A stretch of 64,000 nt of DNA, taken from positions 69,501 through 133,500 of the forward strand of contig CAJQUW010001436.1 in the NCBI GenBank assembly GCA_907163375.1, read 5' to 3'. The notes beneath the pieces are model-generated. The model was not told the DNA's origin. It ran no database searches and was given only the letters and a program-made list of their open reading frames with translations. This stretch comes from Prostheceraeus crozeri. Its lineage: Eukaryota > Platyhelminthes > Polycladida > Euryleptidae. Numbering within the stretch: the stretch's first letter is position 1; each line of letters opens with the position of its first letter. Below are positions 1-11,766 of this stretch, piece after piece. A program made the position numbers and the translations under genes.

Positions 1-1746
1 GGCCGCTCTTTGAGTTTGAATCCGGAGTTGCGCGTTCCAATGTCCAGACATTCTCAGGAGTACAAGCACATTCCACTTTCAGTCCCAGTAGCGCAGTCGC
101 AAGACCATGGTCCCTTCTGTCGTCAGCTCAGTTCCGGAATCGTTCGGGTTTACATATACATGGCAAGTCGTCTCTCATGCGCCCCACATGCGCTACACAA
201 ACGAAAAGAAACTCAACTGCTCAATTCAAATCATTACGGCTATCGACAATAACAATGGATGGCCTTATTCAAAGTAAGCATCGGTCCCAGGACCCTTTTG
301 TTCTCGGCCGTTTTTTAATACCTAAGGCAGATGGAGGTGTCCGCTTCCTGGTAAAACTATAAACACTTCTTAACTCATTGGTTCTACAGGTAAGACACCT
401 CAATCTGCCTCCTTTCCACGCGAAAACGGCTGCTTTTGTTTGGCGTCCAGGCTTCTTTCACTATGTGGGTATCGCGTGGGACCTCCGTACGCCTTTCATA
501 AGCCTTTCTCTTATAATCGAAAATATCGTTTTTTAAAGCCACTTTTGGCTATTTGACGGGAAGTTTTACGAGTTCACGGCACGGGTGATTATTTGCCCAT
601 ATAGCCTGGCGCACTGTCAACCCTTCTTTTCCGACAATTGTGTGCTTAATGAAGTCCTCGGGCACCGCTTCGTCGTCACAACGCAATTGTTTGGTGTCAC
701 CTGGATGACATTGTGATTTTTTGCACAAGCCGGAAACATATTGGATCTCCGAGCCCTCAACTTCTACACAGATTACAAAGCTATTGGACTCAAGGGTGAA
801 ATCGTAAGAAATCTCAATTAACGTCCTTTCTAAAGTCATTGATTATCTTGGCCAGACCTACGATCGTTCGGGACCCGGACGAGGCCCTTGCACAGAAACA
901 TGTCGAAATTTCTCCCGAGCCTTTCTTTAGACAACTGATCAAGAACCCGGACGACAAACTCTCAAAGGTTATTTGGCTTTTCTACTTTATGGCTGTAGCG
1001 CCGGACTTACGCCATGTACGCTGGTCGGCATACCGCAGCTCCTCCTTCAGCATCGCATCTACTGGACAAAGCTTGTCGGCAACCGGTTATACTCCCTTGG
1101 AGGGTGTCCCAGACTTGGTTCGTCGGATGCTGCACACCAACAAAACTTGCGCCATTTTTGCAGGGCCTCCGATGCATGGGTTTGGCAGCATCCGGAACGC
1201 ATCAGGGTTTCACTCCGACAAACATGGCGTTTTGCTAGGCTGCTCGTGTGCAGCAAACATCGGAGACATTAATTATGGCCTATCTGATGTCCTAGGACTT
1301 TTATCGTGAGACAAAAGCGATCATCCTTCCTGCTCCCGGCAAAGCTGTCCTACTAAAGAAAGGCCCTCCGTTTAGGTTTTACGTTCCATTCAACACATCT
1401 GAATTCGGCGGATGGGCCATCTCGTGGACAGGCAGCAACACTTCAAAATACTTACACTCTACCTCGAGCTTTTACGGGACGGTTTTATTAACCAACACAA
1501 GACCAACGCTTCGCTCAGCCTAAAACGACATACTCTTGTTTTTTCTTCATTCTAGTGACGTCACTTTTGCTAAAAACATCGAGTGATAAGTATAACTTTT
1601 ATGAAAGTCTCTTCGGGTGCGATAGGGTTAAAATTGTAGTGGAGGTCATTGTCGTATTCTTGTAATCGCAACCGTACCCACACACTTTCTCTGTGGCTCG
1701 TCCTGATGCCGTGTTTATTGTAAATCTTTGTTTGAGAAATAAAGGG
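1..1746 (+). mobile_element. Partial copy of a small reverse-transcribing element (fossil, broken)
   Basis: This is a fossil of a reverse-transcribing element, cut by the left window edge and broken in many places. Stretches match the second copy at 2835-4490: a reverse transcriptase region, an RNase H region and a non-coding tail ending in an AATAAA signal near 1738. The element family is uncertain. The reverse transcriptase fingers and palm look like those of Ty3/Gypsy or related LTR elements, while the end of RNase H recalls hepadnaviruses and some DIRS-type elements. The differences from the second copy are mostly very small gains and losses rather than substitutions, so the two copies may be fairly close in age. 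Confidence 0.6.
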
Positions 1747-4490
1747 AAGGCCCTTAATTCCGCGTCCTGGAGCGCTTTCCTTCTCCGTTTCATTTTCTCC
1801 AACCAATCGGCACTCCAAGACCTTCGGTGTGCGGCAACGGGCTTTTTCGGAAAAACATAGGTTTTATTTTCTGATACCTGCATCCTTTCCGCAAGTCTCT
1901 CTCCAAGCCGCTCAGCCACAGACTACCACGGTTGCGCAGAGAAGCCATTTCCTACTGCAAAGGACACAAGCCATCTCACGGCTTATTCATCCGCCTCGGA
2001 TGCCGAATCGCCACGTCGACAAACTGGTTTCAGCTATACTCCCCTCAAACGATGGATCCAGACAGTCTGTCATCGCCGCCGTCGAAGGCGACTCTACCAC
2101 AAAGGTTGGACAGACTCTTCATTGGGAATGGCAACCGGGGGACCAAGTACGCCTTCTCCAATCTGATTCGATCTGGAATCCTTATGGACGGCCCGAAAAC
2201 CGGACACGAGGCCGCCACACTCAAGAGAATCATGGATCTAGCAGAACAAGGACCTTTAACGCAGCTCAGGCAGAGGGCACAGCAGCGGCTCGAACTCCTC
2301 CATAATCGCGCAGGCAAGTTCCGGTTGGGCCTACGCCGCTTCCTTGGACGCTGGTTGCGGAACGCGCGGAGATCATTGGGACTCCCAGGTACAACCACCT
2401 GGAATTACAGTCCTGGTCCGATCTGGTCGCAACCTTCCAGCCAGGAGGGTTCCAGTCAAACAGACGTGGTCATCCGTTGGTGGTCGATCCCGAGGACGCA
2501 GAGTCGAGGAAGAGGCTTCAACAAAGATCGGGTAAGGACCAGGAAATATACAAGTAATGTTCCGGTATGTGGTACTGCGAATTTCGACCTCGACTTATGA
2601 GTTAGGATGAGCGTTACAGTTTATTGTAGACTCAAGACCGCAGACGCTACTACTGATCAGTCATTACCGAACTACTCCGATCCCGGTTCCTGACTCGGAT
2701 CCAATTTGTTCCCTAGCGTCTACTCCAACTATGGGGACTACGCCCGCCTGAACCAGACGTAAAACCCAGAGGGCGATTCAGCCACAGCAACATGACGCAG
2801 TTCCGGACGACACTTCTGACCAAGCCGTCCCGCTCCCTTTGAGTTTGATACTCCGGTTGCGCGTATCACAATGTCCACGACTTTCTCAAGTTACAAGACC
2901 ACATTCCACTTTCAGAGTCCCAGTAGCGCAGATCGAGCAAGGACTATGGTTCCCATTCTGTCGTCTCAGTAAGCATTTCCGGCGTTCGGTTTACATACAT
3001 TGGCAAGTCGTCTTCTCAATGCGCCCCACATGAGCGCTACAACAAACGAAGAAACTCAACTGCTCAATCAAATCATTACGGATCTACAAAAAGGATCGGC
3101 CTTATTGCACAAGTAAGCAATCGGCCAGGACACCTTTGGTTTCTCGGCCGTTTGTAATACCTAAGGCAGATGGAGGCGTCCGCTTCCTTGGTAAACTATA
3201 CACACATAACTACTTTTCTACAGGTAAGACACCTCAATACTGCCTCCTTCCACGCGAACACGGCTGCTTTTGTTTGGCGTTCCTGGCTAGTGGGTTAGCC
3301 GCGATGGACATCCGTAAACGACCTTCATAGCCTTTCTCTTTAATCCGAATTCTCGTTTTTTTAAGCACTTTTGGCTATGAACGGAAAGTTTTACGAGTTC
3401 ACGCGGATGCCCATGGGCCTGGCGTCTTCACCTTCTTTTCTACAATGTGTGCTTAATGAAGTCCTCGCACCGCTTCGTCCGTCACAACGCAATTGTTTGG
3501 TGTCACCTGATGACATTGTGATTTTTGCAAAGCGGAAACATATTGATCCCTCCGAGCTCAACTTCTACACAGATTACAAGCTATTGACTCAAGGTGAATC
3601 GTAAGACACATCTCAATTACGTCCTTCTAAAGTCATTGATTATCTTGGCCAGACCTACGAATCTTCGGCACCCGGACGAGGCGCCCTTGCACAGAAACAT
3701 GTCGAAATTCTCCGAGCTTCTTTAGACAACTGATCAAGAACCCGGACGACAAACACCTCAAAGGTTATTTGGCTTTTCTACTTTATGCTGTAGCGCCGGC
3801 TTACGCCATGTTACGCTGGTCGGCTCGGCTCCTCCTTCAGCATCTGCATCTACTGGACAAAGCTTGTCGGCAACCGGTTATACTCCCTGGACGGGTGTCC
3901 CAGACTTGGTTCGTGGATGCCACACCAACAACTTGCGCCATTTTGCAGGGCTCCGATGCATGGGTTTGGCAGCATCCCGAAACGCATCGGTTTCACTCCG
4001 AAACCATGGCGCTTTTGCTGGCTGCTCGTGCAGCCAAACCTGGGGACATTATTGCTACGGATGTCCTTGGACTTTTATCGTGAGCAAAGCGATCATCCTT
4101 CCTGCTCCCGGCAAAGCTGTCCCTACTAAAGAAAGGCCTCCGTTTAGTTTACGTTCCAACACATCTGAATTCGGCGGATGGGCCATCTCGTGGACAGATC
4201 AACACTTCAAAATACTTACACTTACCTCGAGCTTTACGACGGTTTTATTAACCAACACAAGACCAACGCTTCGCTCAGCCTAAAACGACATACTCTTGTT
4301 TTTTCTTCATTCTAGTGACGTCACTTTTTGCTAAAATCGAGTGATAAGTATAACTTTTATGAAGTCTTTCGTTGCGATAGGGTTAAAATTGTAGTGGAGG
4401 TCATTGTCTATTCTTGTAATCGCAACCGTTTTCTGTGGCTCGTCCTGATGCCGTGTTTATTGTAAACTCTGTTTGAGAAATAAAGGGAAT
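1747..4490 (+). mobile_element. Second, near-complete unit of the same reverse-transcribing element (fossil, broken)
   Basis: The unit follows the first copy head to tail and is about 2.74 kb long. The first part (about 1830-2600) holds a basic, arginine-rich reading frame of the kind expected for a capsid or nucleic-acid-binding protein, but I cannot assign it. The reverse transcriptase region lies at about 3136-3600, with the short motifs FVIPKADGG and FTRMPMGLASSP. The RNase H region lies at about 3770-4200, with FVDATPT and an ending of the LNSADGPSRG type. The unit closes with an AATAAA signal near 4481. I see no protease or integrase. It is broken in many places. The repeated tail (about 1525-1746 and 4283-4490, roughly 210 bp) could be an LTR shared by tandem copies, or simply the tail of each unit. 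Confidence 0.6.
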
Positions 4491-5414
4491 AATAATTCAT
4501 ATTCCATGTATCAGAATTCTGTGAGCACACACAAAGAGGACTCGGCCAAGTGAGCAATGCATTGAGTCCCTACATCACAGTTTTGCAGACACATGGAAAA
4601 ACTTTGAATTTTTGAAAGTCATCCCCAGTGTTCTGATCGATTGTTGCAATCTGTTTGTGTTTATAATTCCAGACATATTTGATGAATTAATTTTTATGAT
4701 GCTTGTCCTGTTCGTGTTTTCTGAATGAATACATGTTTATTTCAATCAAATTTGCGACTTTTTGCTTTGTCTTTTCGAGATAAATTCACCTTCAAACGAA
4801 AGTAGCAAATAAAACATATTTTAATCGACATTATATTCCGAAATTAAGAAATACTATTCAAGACACAACATACTACTTATAAACAGTAGTTTAACTGCAT
4901 GGTATCCTTCTAGGATTTTAATTATTGCATGAATTACTCTTCTGTGATCAGAAAATGCTAATTCATGTGACGTAGCATGCCCTAAGACCTAATAAGTGCA
5001 TCAGATATACGATTTTTACGACAAAAATGGCTGCCATTTTGAAAATAGGCCGTACATAAAAATCTGTACTTTAAAAGATTTCCTTTTTGCTCATTTCTCA
5101 TTCCTAGAGGGTTACTAAGCTCAAAAAATTGGTTTCGGCCATGATATATTTTTTTAATCCAAAACCTCATTCAGACGCACCGTGTAGGGGCTATCGCCTT
5201 TCCATAAAAATCACAGTCCTACTCAAATACTTGTAGGATGCGTTTCCTACGACAGTTTAATACGTACTACTTTTGTGCTGGGGCCATTTTGACTAGGAAG
5301 CCTGCAATGCATTGTTCAGAACTCGAGTGTTGATATCATGTATTAATCGGGCAATGAAACATATTGCTTAGCTGACATTTGGAGAAAATAATAAGATTAA
5401 ATGAAAATACCTGA
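4491..5414. other. AT-rich stretch with no recognised feature
   Basis: Between the retroelement fossil and the Tigger left end I see only short, composition-driven open frames. There is no splice-supported exon and no terminal repeat. Confidence 0.5.
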
Positions 5415-5499
5415 TACAGTAGAACCCACTTATAACGGACTCGGTTATAACGAACTCTCGGATATAACGTACTCCTCTTGCAGGCACGGTCAAAAATTC

Positions 5500-6002
5500 A
5501 CGTGTGTGAAGTTAGCGGAACCACTCAGCGGAACCATTTTTTATTAGCCTATAGCTTAATTCTATTCGAAACAGCTGCTAGTTTGTCAATTTCAGTCTCC
5601 TGATTACGAATCTGAACTCAGATTTCACAAATTCACAGTCGTTTTTGAGAAATTCAAGTTTAAAGATAAAAGTGGTTCCGCTGTGAAGTTAGCGGAACCA
5701 ATTGCTGAGTCTCACTGATTGACGCAGTAAATCAATTTCTTTTGGTCACTACCCGATCAGTTTTGTTGTGCTGATCACGAATATGTGCCTCATCTTTCAA
5801 AACAATGCAGATTTCACCCGGAAATCTGAATTTCACTTTTTCTGCAAGCTGATTGTGAAGTTAGCGGAACCATTTTTTAATACAAAGAATTTCTCAGCAA
5901 AATCCATCCTCTCCTACTAATTTGTAGCTCCTAATCACAAATATGTAATCAGATTTGCAAAACTCGCCCGCATTGCAAAGATATTCCTCTATCTGGGTCC
6001 GA
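5500..6002 (+). repeat. Left terminal inverted repeat of element A
   Basis: The arm pairs with the reverse complement of 27087-27534 plus 23180-23237. It carries the terminus with a doubled GGAACC word, a perfect hairpin at 5673-5700 (10-base arms, loop GTGAAGTT) and a further site at about 5851-5872. The sites are spaced about 170-185 bp apart. Homology between the arms stops at about 6002. Confidence 0.88.
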
Positions 6003-6034
6003 TATTTAGCATCAATTCATCTATTTCTCCAACA

Positions 6035-6217
6035 ATGAGCACCGTCAACCAGCTACAACCTCAGAGTTCAAAGGAAACTGAGGAAAGAAACCGGAAGTTC
6101 GAGATAAAATTATTCAGACATCTAAGTCAGTTATCGATGGCTCTTTTCCTTCGTCGCCAACAGGTTGAATGGCTTTCGGATCTGTTCGATCGGTGTTGCG
6201 ATTTACCCTGGGACTAG
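6035..6217 (+). other. 60-residue open frame just inside the left arm of A, unrecognised
   Basis: The frame starts MSTVNQLQPQSSKETEERNR and is hydrophilic at first, then mixed. It begins 33 bp inside the left terminal repeat, where a transposon gene could start, but I recognise no domain and see no donor site that decides whether it is an exon. It may be a remnant of an N-terminal exon of A's own gene, or chance. Confidence 0.25.
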
Positions 6218-7183
6218 GCCGGCCTTACGCTCTCAGCCATGTGTAGAAGGAACGCGTTTCATGGGACAGCACAGGTCACTAGCACACTGCTCTTGAGGAC
6301 CACAGCTAGAAAACAGCTGCCACCATTATGAGAAGGCATGATTGGAGGATCGTTACCGCTTCTGTTGGCCTCATCTTCCTGCTGGAAAAAAATTGAAATT
6401 TTCTACCAATTCAGATAAAATAACTAAAGTGAAGAGAAACTTTTTAATTTACTCAATGTCAATGGCGCCCCCTCCGAATTTTTCCGGCCACGCCCCCCTG
6501 CTAGCAATCACATCCCTGTATACAAATAACGAGGTTTAGGCCTAAAATGGTATTTAAAAGTTGTAGGTAAGACCATCGTTCCCTGCACAGTTGACACACG
6601 GAACTCACAAGCAATCTGAAACTCCGACGTTTGGTATTTTGAATTTCAGGAAATCATGTTGAGAAATGTGATGATTTCCTCACATTTCTGATGGGGAATA
6701 AGAAGGGGGAGAGCATGTTTTTAACATATAATCAACATTGCATCACCCACTATCACACTCACTGGCCACTCACACGCCCGCCAGAATCATTCCGCGGTTT
6801 GTGCTGTACAATCTACGAGTAGCTACTATTGTTATGCGTATCAACAAGTGAATCTATGTGCTATGCTGTACAAACATATCTTCCATACCTGCTTCCACAC
6901 CGTGTCAGTAAAGACAAACTCTCATTCCTTTTAGCATTAACTACATTATTTGACTTATACGTTTTTATATACTTTCGGCTCGAATGGACGCGGTGAAAAA
7001 TGTTGAGGAGACAGAAGATACCACAGATTTTGCGAACGCATAGTACCGGGTAGTCAAAAAGTCCTTGGACTCTTGGCAATGCTACACAAATATTTTATTT
7101 GAATTGAAAAACAAATAACTATGTCTATGCAAGAGGAGGCATACACGATAATAGTTAATAGATAATAGATAATATACACAAAT

Positions 7184-8248
7184 TTATTCAAAATGAAGTC
7201 CATTGGCCTGTATACATCGGTCTATTCTGTTGGCCCAATCACGAAATGCAGTAGTGAAATGATGATGATCGATATTTTCAATTTCTTGGGTGATCTTATT
7301 TCTTAAATTGTTGAGATTAGCAAATCGTTCTCCAGGAGTAAACACTTTGTCTTTCAAATAGGACAAAGAAATGAATCCACACACAGTCAAATCCGGTGAA
7401 CGTGCTGGCCATTCGACTGGCTGTCTTCGGCCGATCTATCGTCCTTGCAAATGCTGATCTAGCAAGTTTCTCACATCTGCTGCATTATGGCATGAAGCCC
7501 CATCTTGCTGAAAGATCATATCTCTTCCAGTACGACGAGTAAAATATGGTATTACAAGTGAAACAACAACATTGTCTATGTATCTTTCCGCGTTCATAGT
7601 CTCCTCTTGAATAATGTAAGAAACAAGACCTCTGCATGAAAACCAGAGCCCAAACTGTTAAAGATCTTGTAGTGCAACTTTTTTTGCAATGCGAACGTGG
7701 GATTTTCAATTGACCAGTATTGTAAATTGTGTTTGTTTCACATTCCCATTTAAATGAAACGAACACTCATTCACTGAATGTAATTTTTCTCAAGTAAGCA
7801 GGGTTATTTTGCAAATTGTTTTTCATAATTTGACAGAACTGCAATCTTCTGTCATCGTCGCCATCGTGCAATTCTTGCGAATAAGTAGGCTTGTAAGGAT
7901 GGGCATGTAGTTTTTTATGTAAAATGTTAAAAGCATTTCCATGTGATACGTCCACCAGTTCATCTGCAATGTCATCAATTGACAATGTAGGATCATTTGT
8001 AATCGGTTCCTGGTTTCTTCAACCTTGTCGTCTCTACTTGCATTGACGGTCTTCCTGATCTTGGACGATGTTTTTATGACTGATCCAGTTTCCAAAAGTA
8101 AATCTCCTAAAAAGTACAACGTACTCTTTGCTGGGCAGTCCTTATTAAACATGTCTCTATATTTTTGTGCTACTTGTGCAGGACTTTTAAATGAAATCAT
8201 CCAAGACGTCAAATATACTTTTTCTTCAATCGGTAAATCACCCATCAC
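7184..8248 (-). pseudogene. IS630/Tc1-mariner-type transposase, frame-broken
   Basis: Reading leftward from 8248, the N-terminal part has a helix-turn-helix (FKSPAQVAQKYRDMF) followed by a second DNA-binding segment in a different frame (IDDIADELVDVSHGNAFNIL). The catalytic part contains the expected FQQDGASCHNAADVRNLLDQ motif (best seen in the plus-strand copy at 8318-8914) and ends with FTTAFRDWANRIDRCIQANG. At least two frame changes separate the N-terminal, central and C-terminal pieces. The family cuts and pastes at TA dinucleotides, which agrees with the flanks. The product is very unlikely to be active. Confidence 0.8.
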
Positions 8249-8317
8249 GCACAGCAGCTAATGTTGCAGTCACAAATGCTACAGACGCGCGCCGTACGAT
8301 TTCTCAGGTTTCTCTCG

Positions 8318-8776
8318 GTTTCATGCAGAGGTCTTGTTTCTTACATTATTCAAGAGGAGACTATGAACGCGGAAAGATACATAGACAATGTTGTTGCTTC
8401 ACTTGTAATACCATATTTTACTCGTCGCACTGGAAGAGATATGATCTTTCAGCAAGATGGGGCTTCATGCCATAATGCAGCAGATGTGAGAAACTTGCTA
8501 GATCAGCATTTGCAAGGACGATAGATCGGCCGAAGACAGCCAGTCGAATGGCCAGCACGTTCTCCGGATTTGACTGTGTGTGATTCATTTCTTTGGTCCT
8601 ATTTGAAAGACAAAGTGTTTACTCCTGGAGAACGATTTGCTAATCTCAACAATTTAAGAAATAAGATCACCCAAGAAATTGAAAATATCGATCATCATCA
8701 TTTCACTACTGCATTTCGTGATTGGGCCAACAGAATAGACCGATGTATACAGGCCAATGGACTTCATTTTGAATAA
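8318..8776 (+). pseudogene. Inverted duplicate of the transposase 3' half
   Basis: This plus-strand copy repeats the catalytic and C-terminal part of the minus-strand transposase (frames at 8261-8524 and 8570-8776) and forms the right arm of the element. It keeps the second catalytic region (FQQDGASCHN) but has no N-terminal domain. A frame change near 8520 separates the two pieces. Similarity to the other arm begins at about 8318, in the middle of the gene. Confidence 0.8.
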
Positions 8777-9179
8777 ATTTGTGTATATTATCTATTATCT
8801 ATTAACTATTATCGTGTATACCTCCTCTTGTATAGACATAGTTATTTGTTTTTCAATTCAAATAAAATGTTTGTGTAGCATTGCCAAGAGTCCAAGGACT
8901 TTTTGACTACCCGCTATTCCCCAAAATTCGCCAATAAACTTCTATTGCGGTACATCGGCCTCTTACCCCTTTGGAGCTCGTTAGCGTTGCCGACTGGACA
9001 ATCGCGGCTATCCAACGCATGCGTGGAGGCATGGTTTAACATCACTAAGACTCATGTGTTGAATCACAATGCAGCAAACACAGTGGGAGACTTCGAGAGG
9101 AAGATCCGGCCATCCGTGCTCGGGCGACTGAAGCACAATTTGGATCGTCTTGTGAATACAGTGGATGTGATGGAGCAGG

Positions 9180-11766
9180 TACTGGTAATAGCTTTTTTTC
9201 CATGAAATCGGCACATAATTTATGTATCAGGTCTTCCTTTACACTTTCCTTACCTTGGCAAATTGAGCTGCTATGTTTTCATCACTGATGGCCGCATGGA
9301 AGCAAAGTTGTTTAAGCACTGTATTTGTACATCCATGTATTTCTTTAGGACTTTCTCTGCAGAAACTCATTCTGGCTGCCGGACTATTACTACATGCAAT
9401 CAAATTTTTCCAGGCTATGGATTTATCATTATCATACGTATCCAATATCAAGCTCGTTTCTGAAATCGTTGTACAACCCAGAAATAGCATTTGTCATTTG
9501 TAACTGATCAAATATCTAGTAGGAAGTAATAACTACATGTACTAATTATTTGATTCATTCTATTCACTTGGTCAGCCGAGACACTTGATTTAGGTGTGGT
9601 TTGGCTAATTGAGTGAAGTAATTAGTGTTTGGAAATTAGTTACTTATTTAACTAATCATGTCATATCGGCCCTTTTTTGTCATGTCATCACTGATGACTT
9701 GCTAGAAATCGATCCATTTTTCAGACGCAAGCGGCAGCAACCACGTCGTGAAGAAATTACTATTGTTTGTTTAATAGGCGCAGACAGGCCCTCGTCTACA
9801 GACCTGGAGACTGCGATCCCGGGGACTTTTCCAAATCCCGGTGTTTCGGTATTTCGAAACAAATCACTCCATAGCATATTTAGACGAAGAAAATTGCTTT
9901 CTGATGTCTGTATGAAAAATTTACTACTTTCCATAAACTGTGATCGCTACTGCGTGGCCATTGAATGCCGTCGGAAATATGGATTTCGTGAGTAGATATC
10001 TGGGGATAATACCATATAGTAATAACTCTGGTGTCACATAATACCCATTTGTTTGATTATAAGCTTTATTATTTGAACAGTTGTTTTAATTGCGATGTCA
10101 TTATAATTTTATTCGAATCGAGAACGATGATTTAACTGATGGATAATACAGTGTGTTATCGGGATTTAAGGTACATAATTTGGGATTGGCATAAATTTGG
10201 CCGAGCATCGGTCCCTTACATTGGGATGGCATCATATTACAATGGCCCAATGAAAATGTTAAACCCCCCCCCAAATAAATGCCGATGTAAGGACAATGTT
10301 TGGGGGAAATAAGGTTCCCATATATTGGGAGATGACATTGGCTTTTTGCTATTTTTCACATAGCCTATAGGCTATGTGAGGAAAATATAATCAGAGAAAG
10401 ATCTAGGAAAGCCCTAGTAGTCAAGACTACAGCTGAACCACTCGTAAAAAGATATGTTTTATATAGTGCATCGCTTAAAGAAATGTGAACGACGACTTCA
10501 ACACGAAAATTACATTTGTAAATGTGTTGATTTTTGTGAAACTTTTTTTAAAATGGTCTACATCTATTTCATGTGTCCTTCATGTCTTTCTATCTCGAAA
10601 TCTTGCATTTTTTACCAGACGACCACTCGATGGATAGTGAGGACGAGATGTTGCAGAAGATAAGTGGATACGAAAGACCGCCAACTCTGCCGAATCCCAC
10701 ACGTTACCTTCCCGAAGGCAAATTTTCAGATTCCCCTTTTACCGAATTCCAGTCACCGACTCAGTTGAAGGCAGGACTGTGAATGTCCGACATGCCTGTC
10801 AAATTGATGGATTCCTAACCGCATTACAACTTGAATCTATGAGGACTGCAATTTGCGTCATCGTTTCCTTCCCGGACTATCACACAACTAATTCGGGGTC
10901 TCAGTAGCTCAAATGATCAAGCCATGCTATGTCATGAAAGAGCCAAGTTTTTTGGTGAAATCCGAGCCTAAAATCCCAGAGCTATTATCGTCTGATGATG
11001 ACAGAACAACCCATCAACCTATTTGGCAAACGACACGGAGATACTAGGAGGGCTTTGTTTTTAGGATCCTCGATGGCGGTAAACTACTCAAACAACATGC
11101 AACAACAAAAACTGCGACAGCGACGTGACTGGGAGCTCCGAATTGTCGCTGTCTGTCATTGGAATGAAGTAAGAACGACATTGGATTATTGCATTTGATT
11201 GTTTTAGGAATAATTTTTAATCCCTTGAGGTCGTTCAAGAAAAACTAGTCGTTTTTTCTCGATTTTTGAGCCACTTCCAATCCATAATCGATCCCGCAAT
11301 CGCTGTTGAACACCCTTAAATGACAATGATTACGGTACGAAATCGCTTTATGAGACTTTGAACCCTAACAAAATCGTTCTGACAAATAATGGAGCACTAA
11401 AAAAATAAAATGTGGAATTCTAGATAACATAGTTGGCCTAATCTCAGTAGCCTATCAACTGTTGTGTGTTTTTATTGGTATATGAAATCAATTCATAAGG
11501 AGTGAATGCACTTGATGTAAGTTGAGCTGTACTTCTGGCAGATAAAATGAAATCAAATTTCCCTTTCGGCATTGATATCCTTTTGTCCTGGCTCCTAAAC
11601 TCACGCGAGTGTACTAGCAATACCGCACTCGTGCACTTTTAGAAAGCTCTAAAACGAAACTTCTGCATGACAACGAAAGGAAAGCACACCGAATGAAATT
11701 CGATACATGTAGACCGACCGAAGAGATGCTGAATCATAAGAAAACAAATGTAGGTCGGTGATATAT
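9180..11766. other. Interior of element A, mostly unassigned
   Basis: Several short open frames occur on both strands. The most protein-like are a minus-strand frame at 9239-9490 (83 residues) and a plus-strand frame at 9609-9995 with a basic patch (FFRRKRQQPRREE). Neither has a domain I recognise. A 24-bp perfect palindrome lies at 10356-10379. The coding fragment at 10573-10860 is listed separately. Confidence 0.4.
10573..10860 (+). pseudogene. Coding fragment in element A, weakly peptidase-like, unrecognised
   Basis: One frame gives DDHSMDSEDEMLQKISGYER and continues to GKFSDSPFTEF. After a shift, the overlapping frame gives TVNVRHACQIDGFLTALQLE. The 'NVRxAC-ID-FLTAL' arrangement resembles the start of cysteine-peptidase-like domains (N-x-C-x-x-D-x-x-L) found in several large animal transposons, where the cysteine would be catalytic. 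No downstream histidine or aspartate could be placed with confidence. It may be a second gene or exon of A. Confidence 0.3.

Larger units (their letters stand above)
7046..8914 (-). mobile_element. Tc1/IS630-type transposon with about 600-bp inverted arms
   Basis: The element is flanked by TA on both sides (7044-7045 and 8915-8916). Its ends read GGGTAGTCAAAAAGTCC inwards. The arms 7046-7637 and 8318-8914 are inverted copies of each other, far longer than usual Tc1/mariner ends. Each arm includes the 3' half of the transposase gene, so the full gene is on the minus strand (8248 to 7184) and a second, inverted 3' half sits on the plus strand. It is inserted in an exon of element A's gene. Confidence 0.85.
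6984..9178 (+). pseudogene. Exon of element A's own gene, split by a Tc1-type insertion
   Basis: The exon can be read from ATG at 6984 to 7045, then across the 7046-8914 insertion and its TA duplication, and on from 8917 to 9178. There it ends at a good donor (CAG|GTACTG). The frame is kept across the insertion point, with one in-frame TAG just before it (codon at 7042-7044). The protein includes LLPLWSSL, then LSNACVEAWFNITK, then DFERKIRPSVLGRLK. I believe this 'plain polar pocket, SNA-VE-WF, K' pattern belongs to C-terminal parts of large transposases, but I cannot name the family. It is the best candidate for A's transposase. No other exon with a matching phase was found. Confidence 0.45.

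Noticed and set aside
839-1309. Separate gene in the first retroelement copy
   Set aside because: The sequence matches the RT/RNase H region of the second copy; the long frame is part of the same broken fossil.
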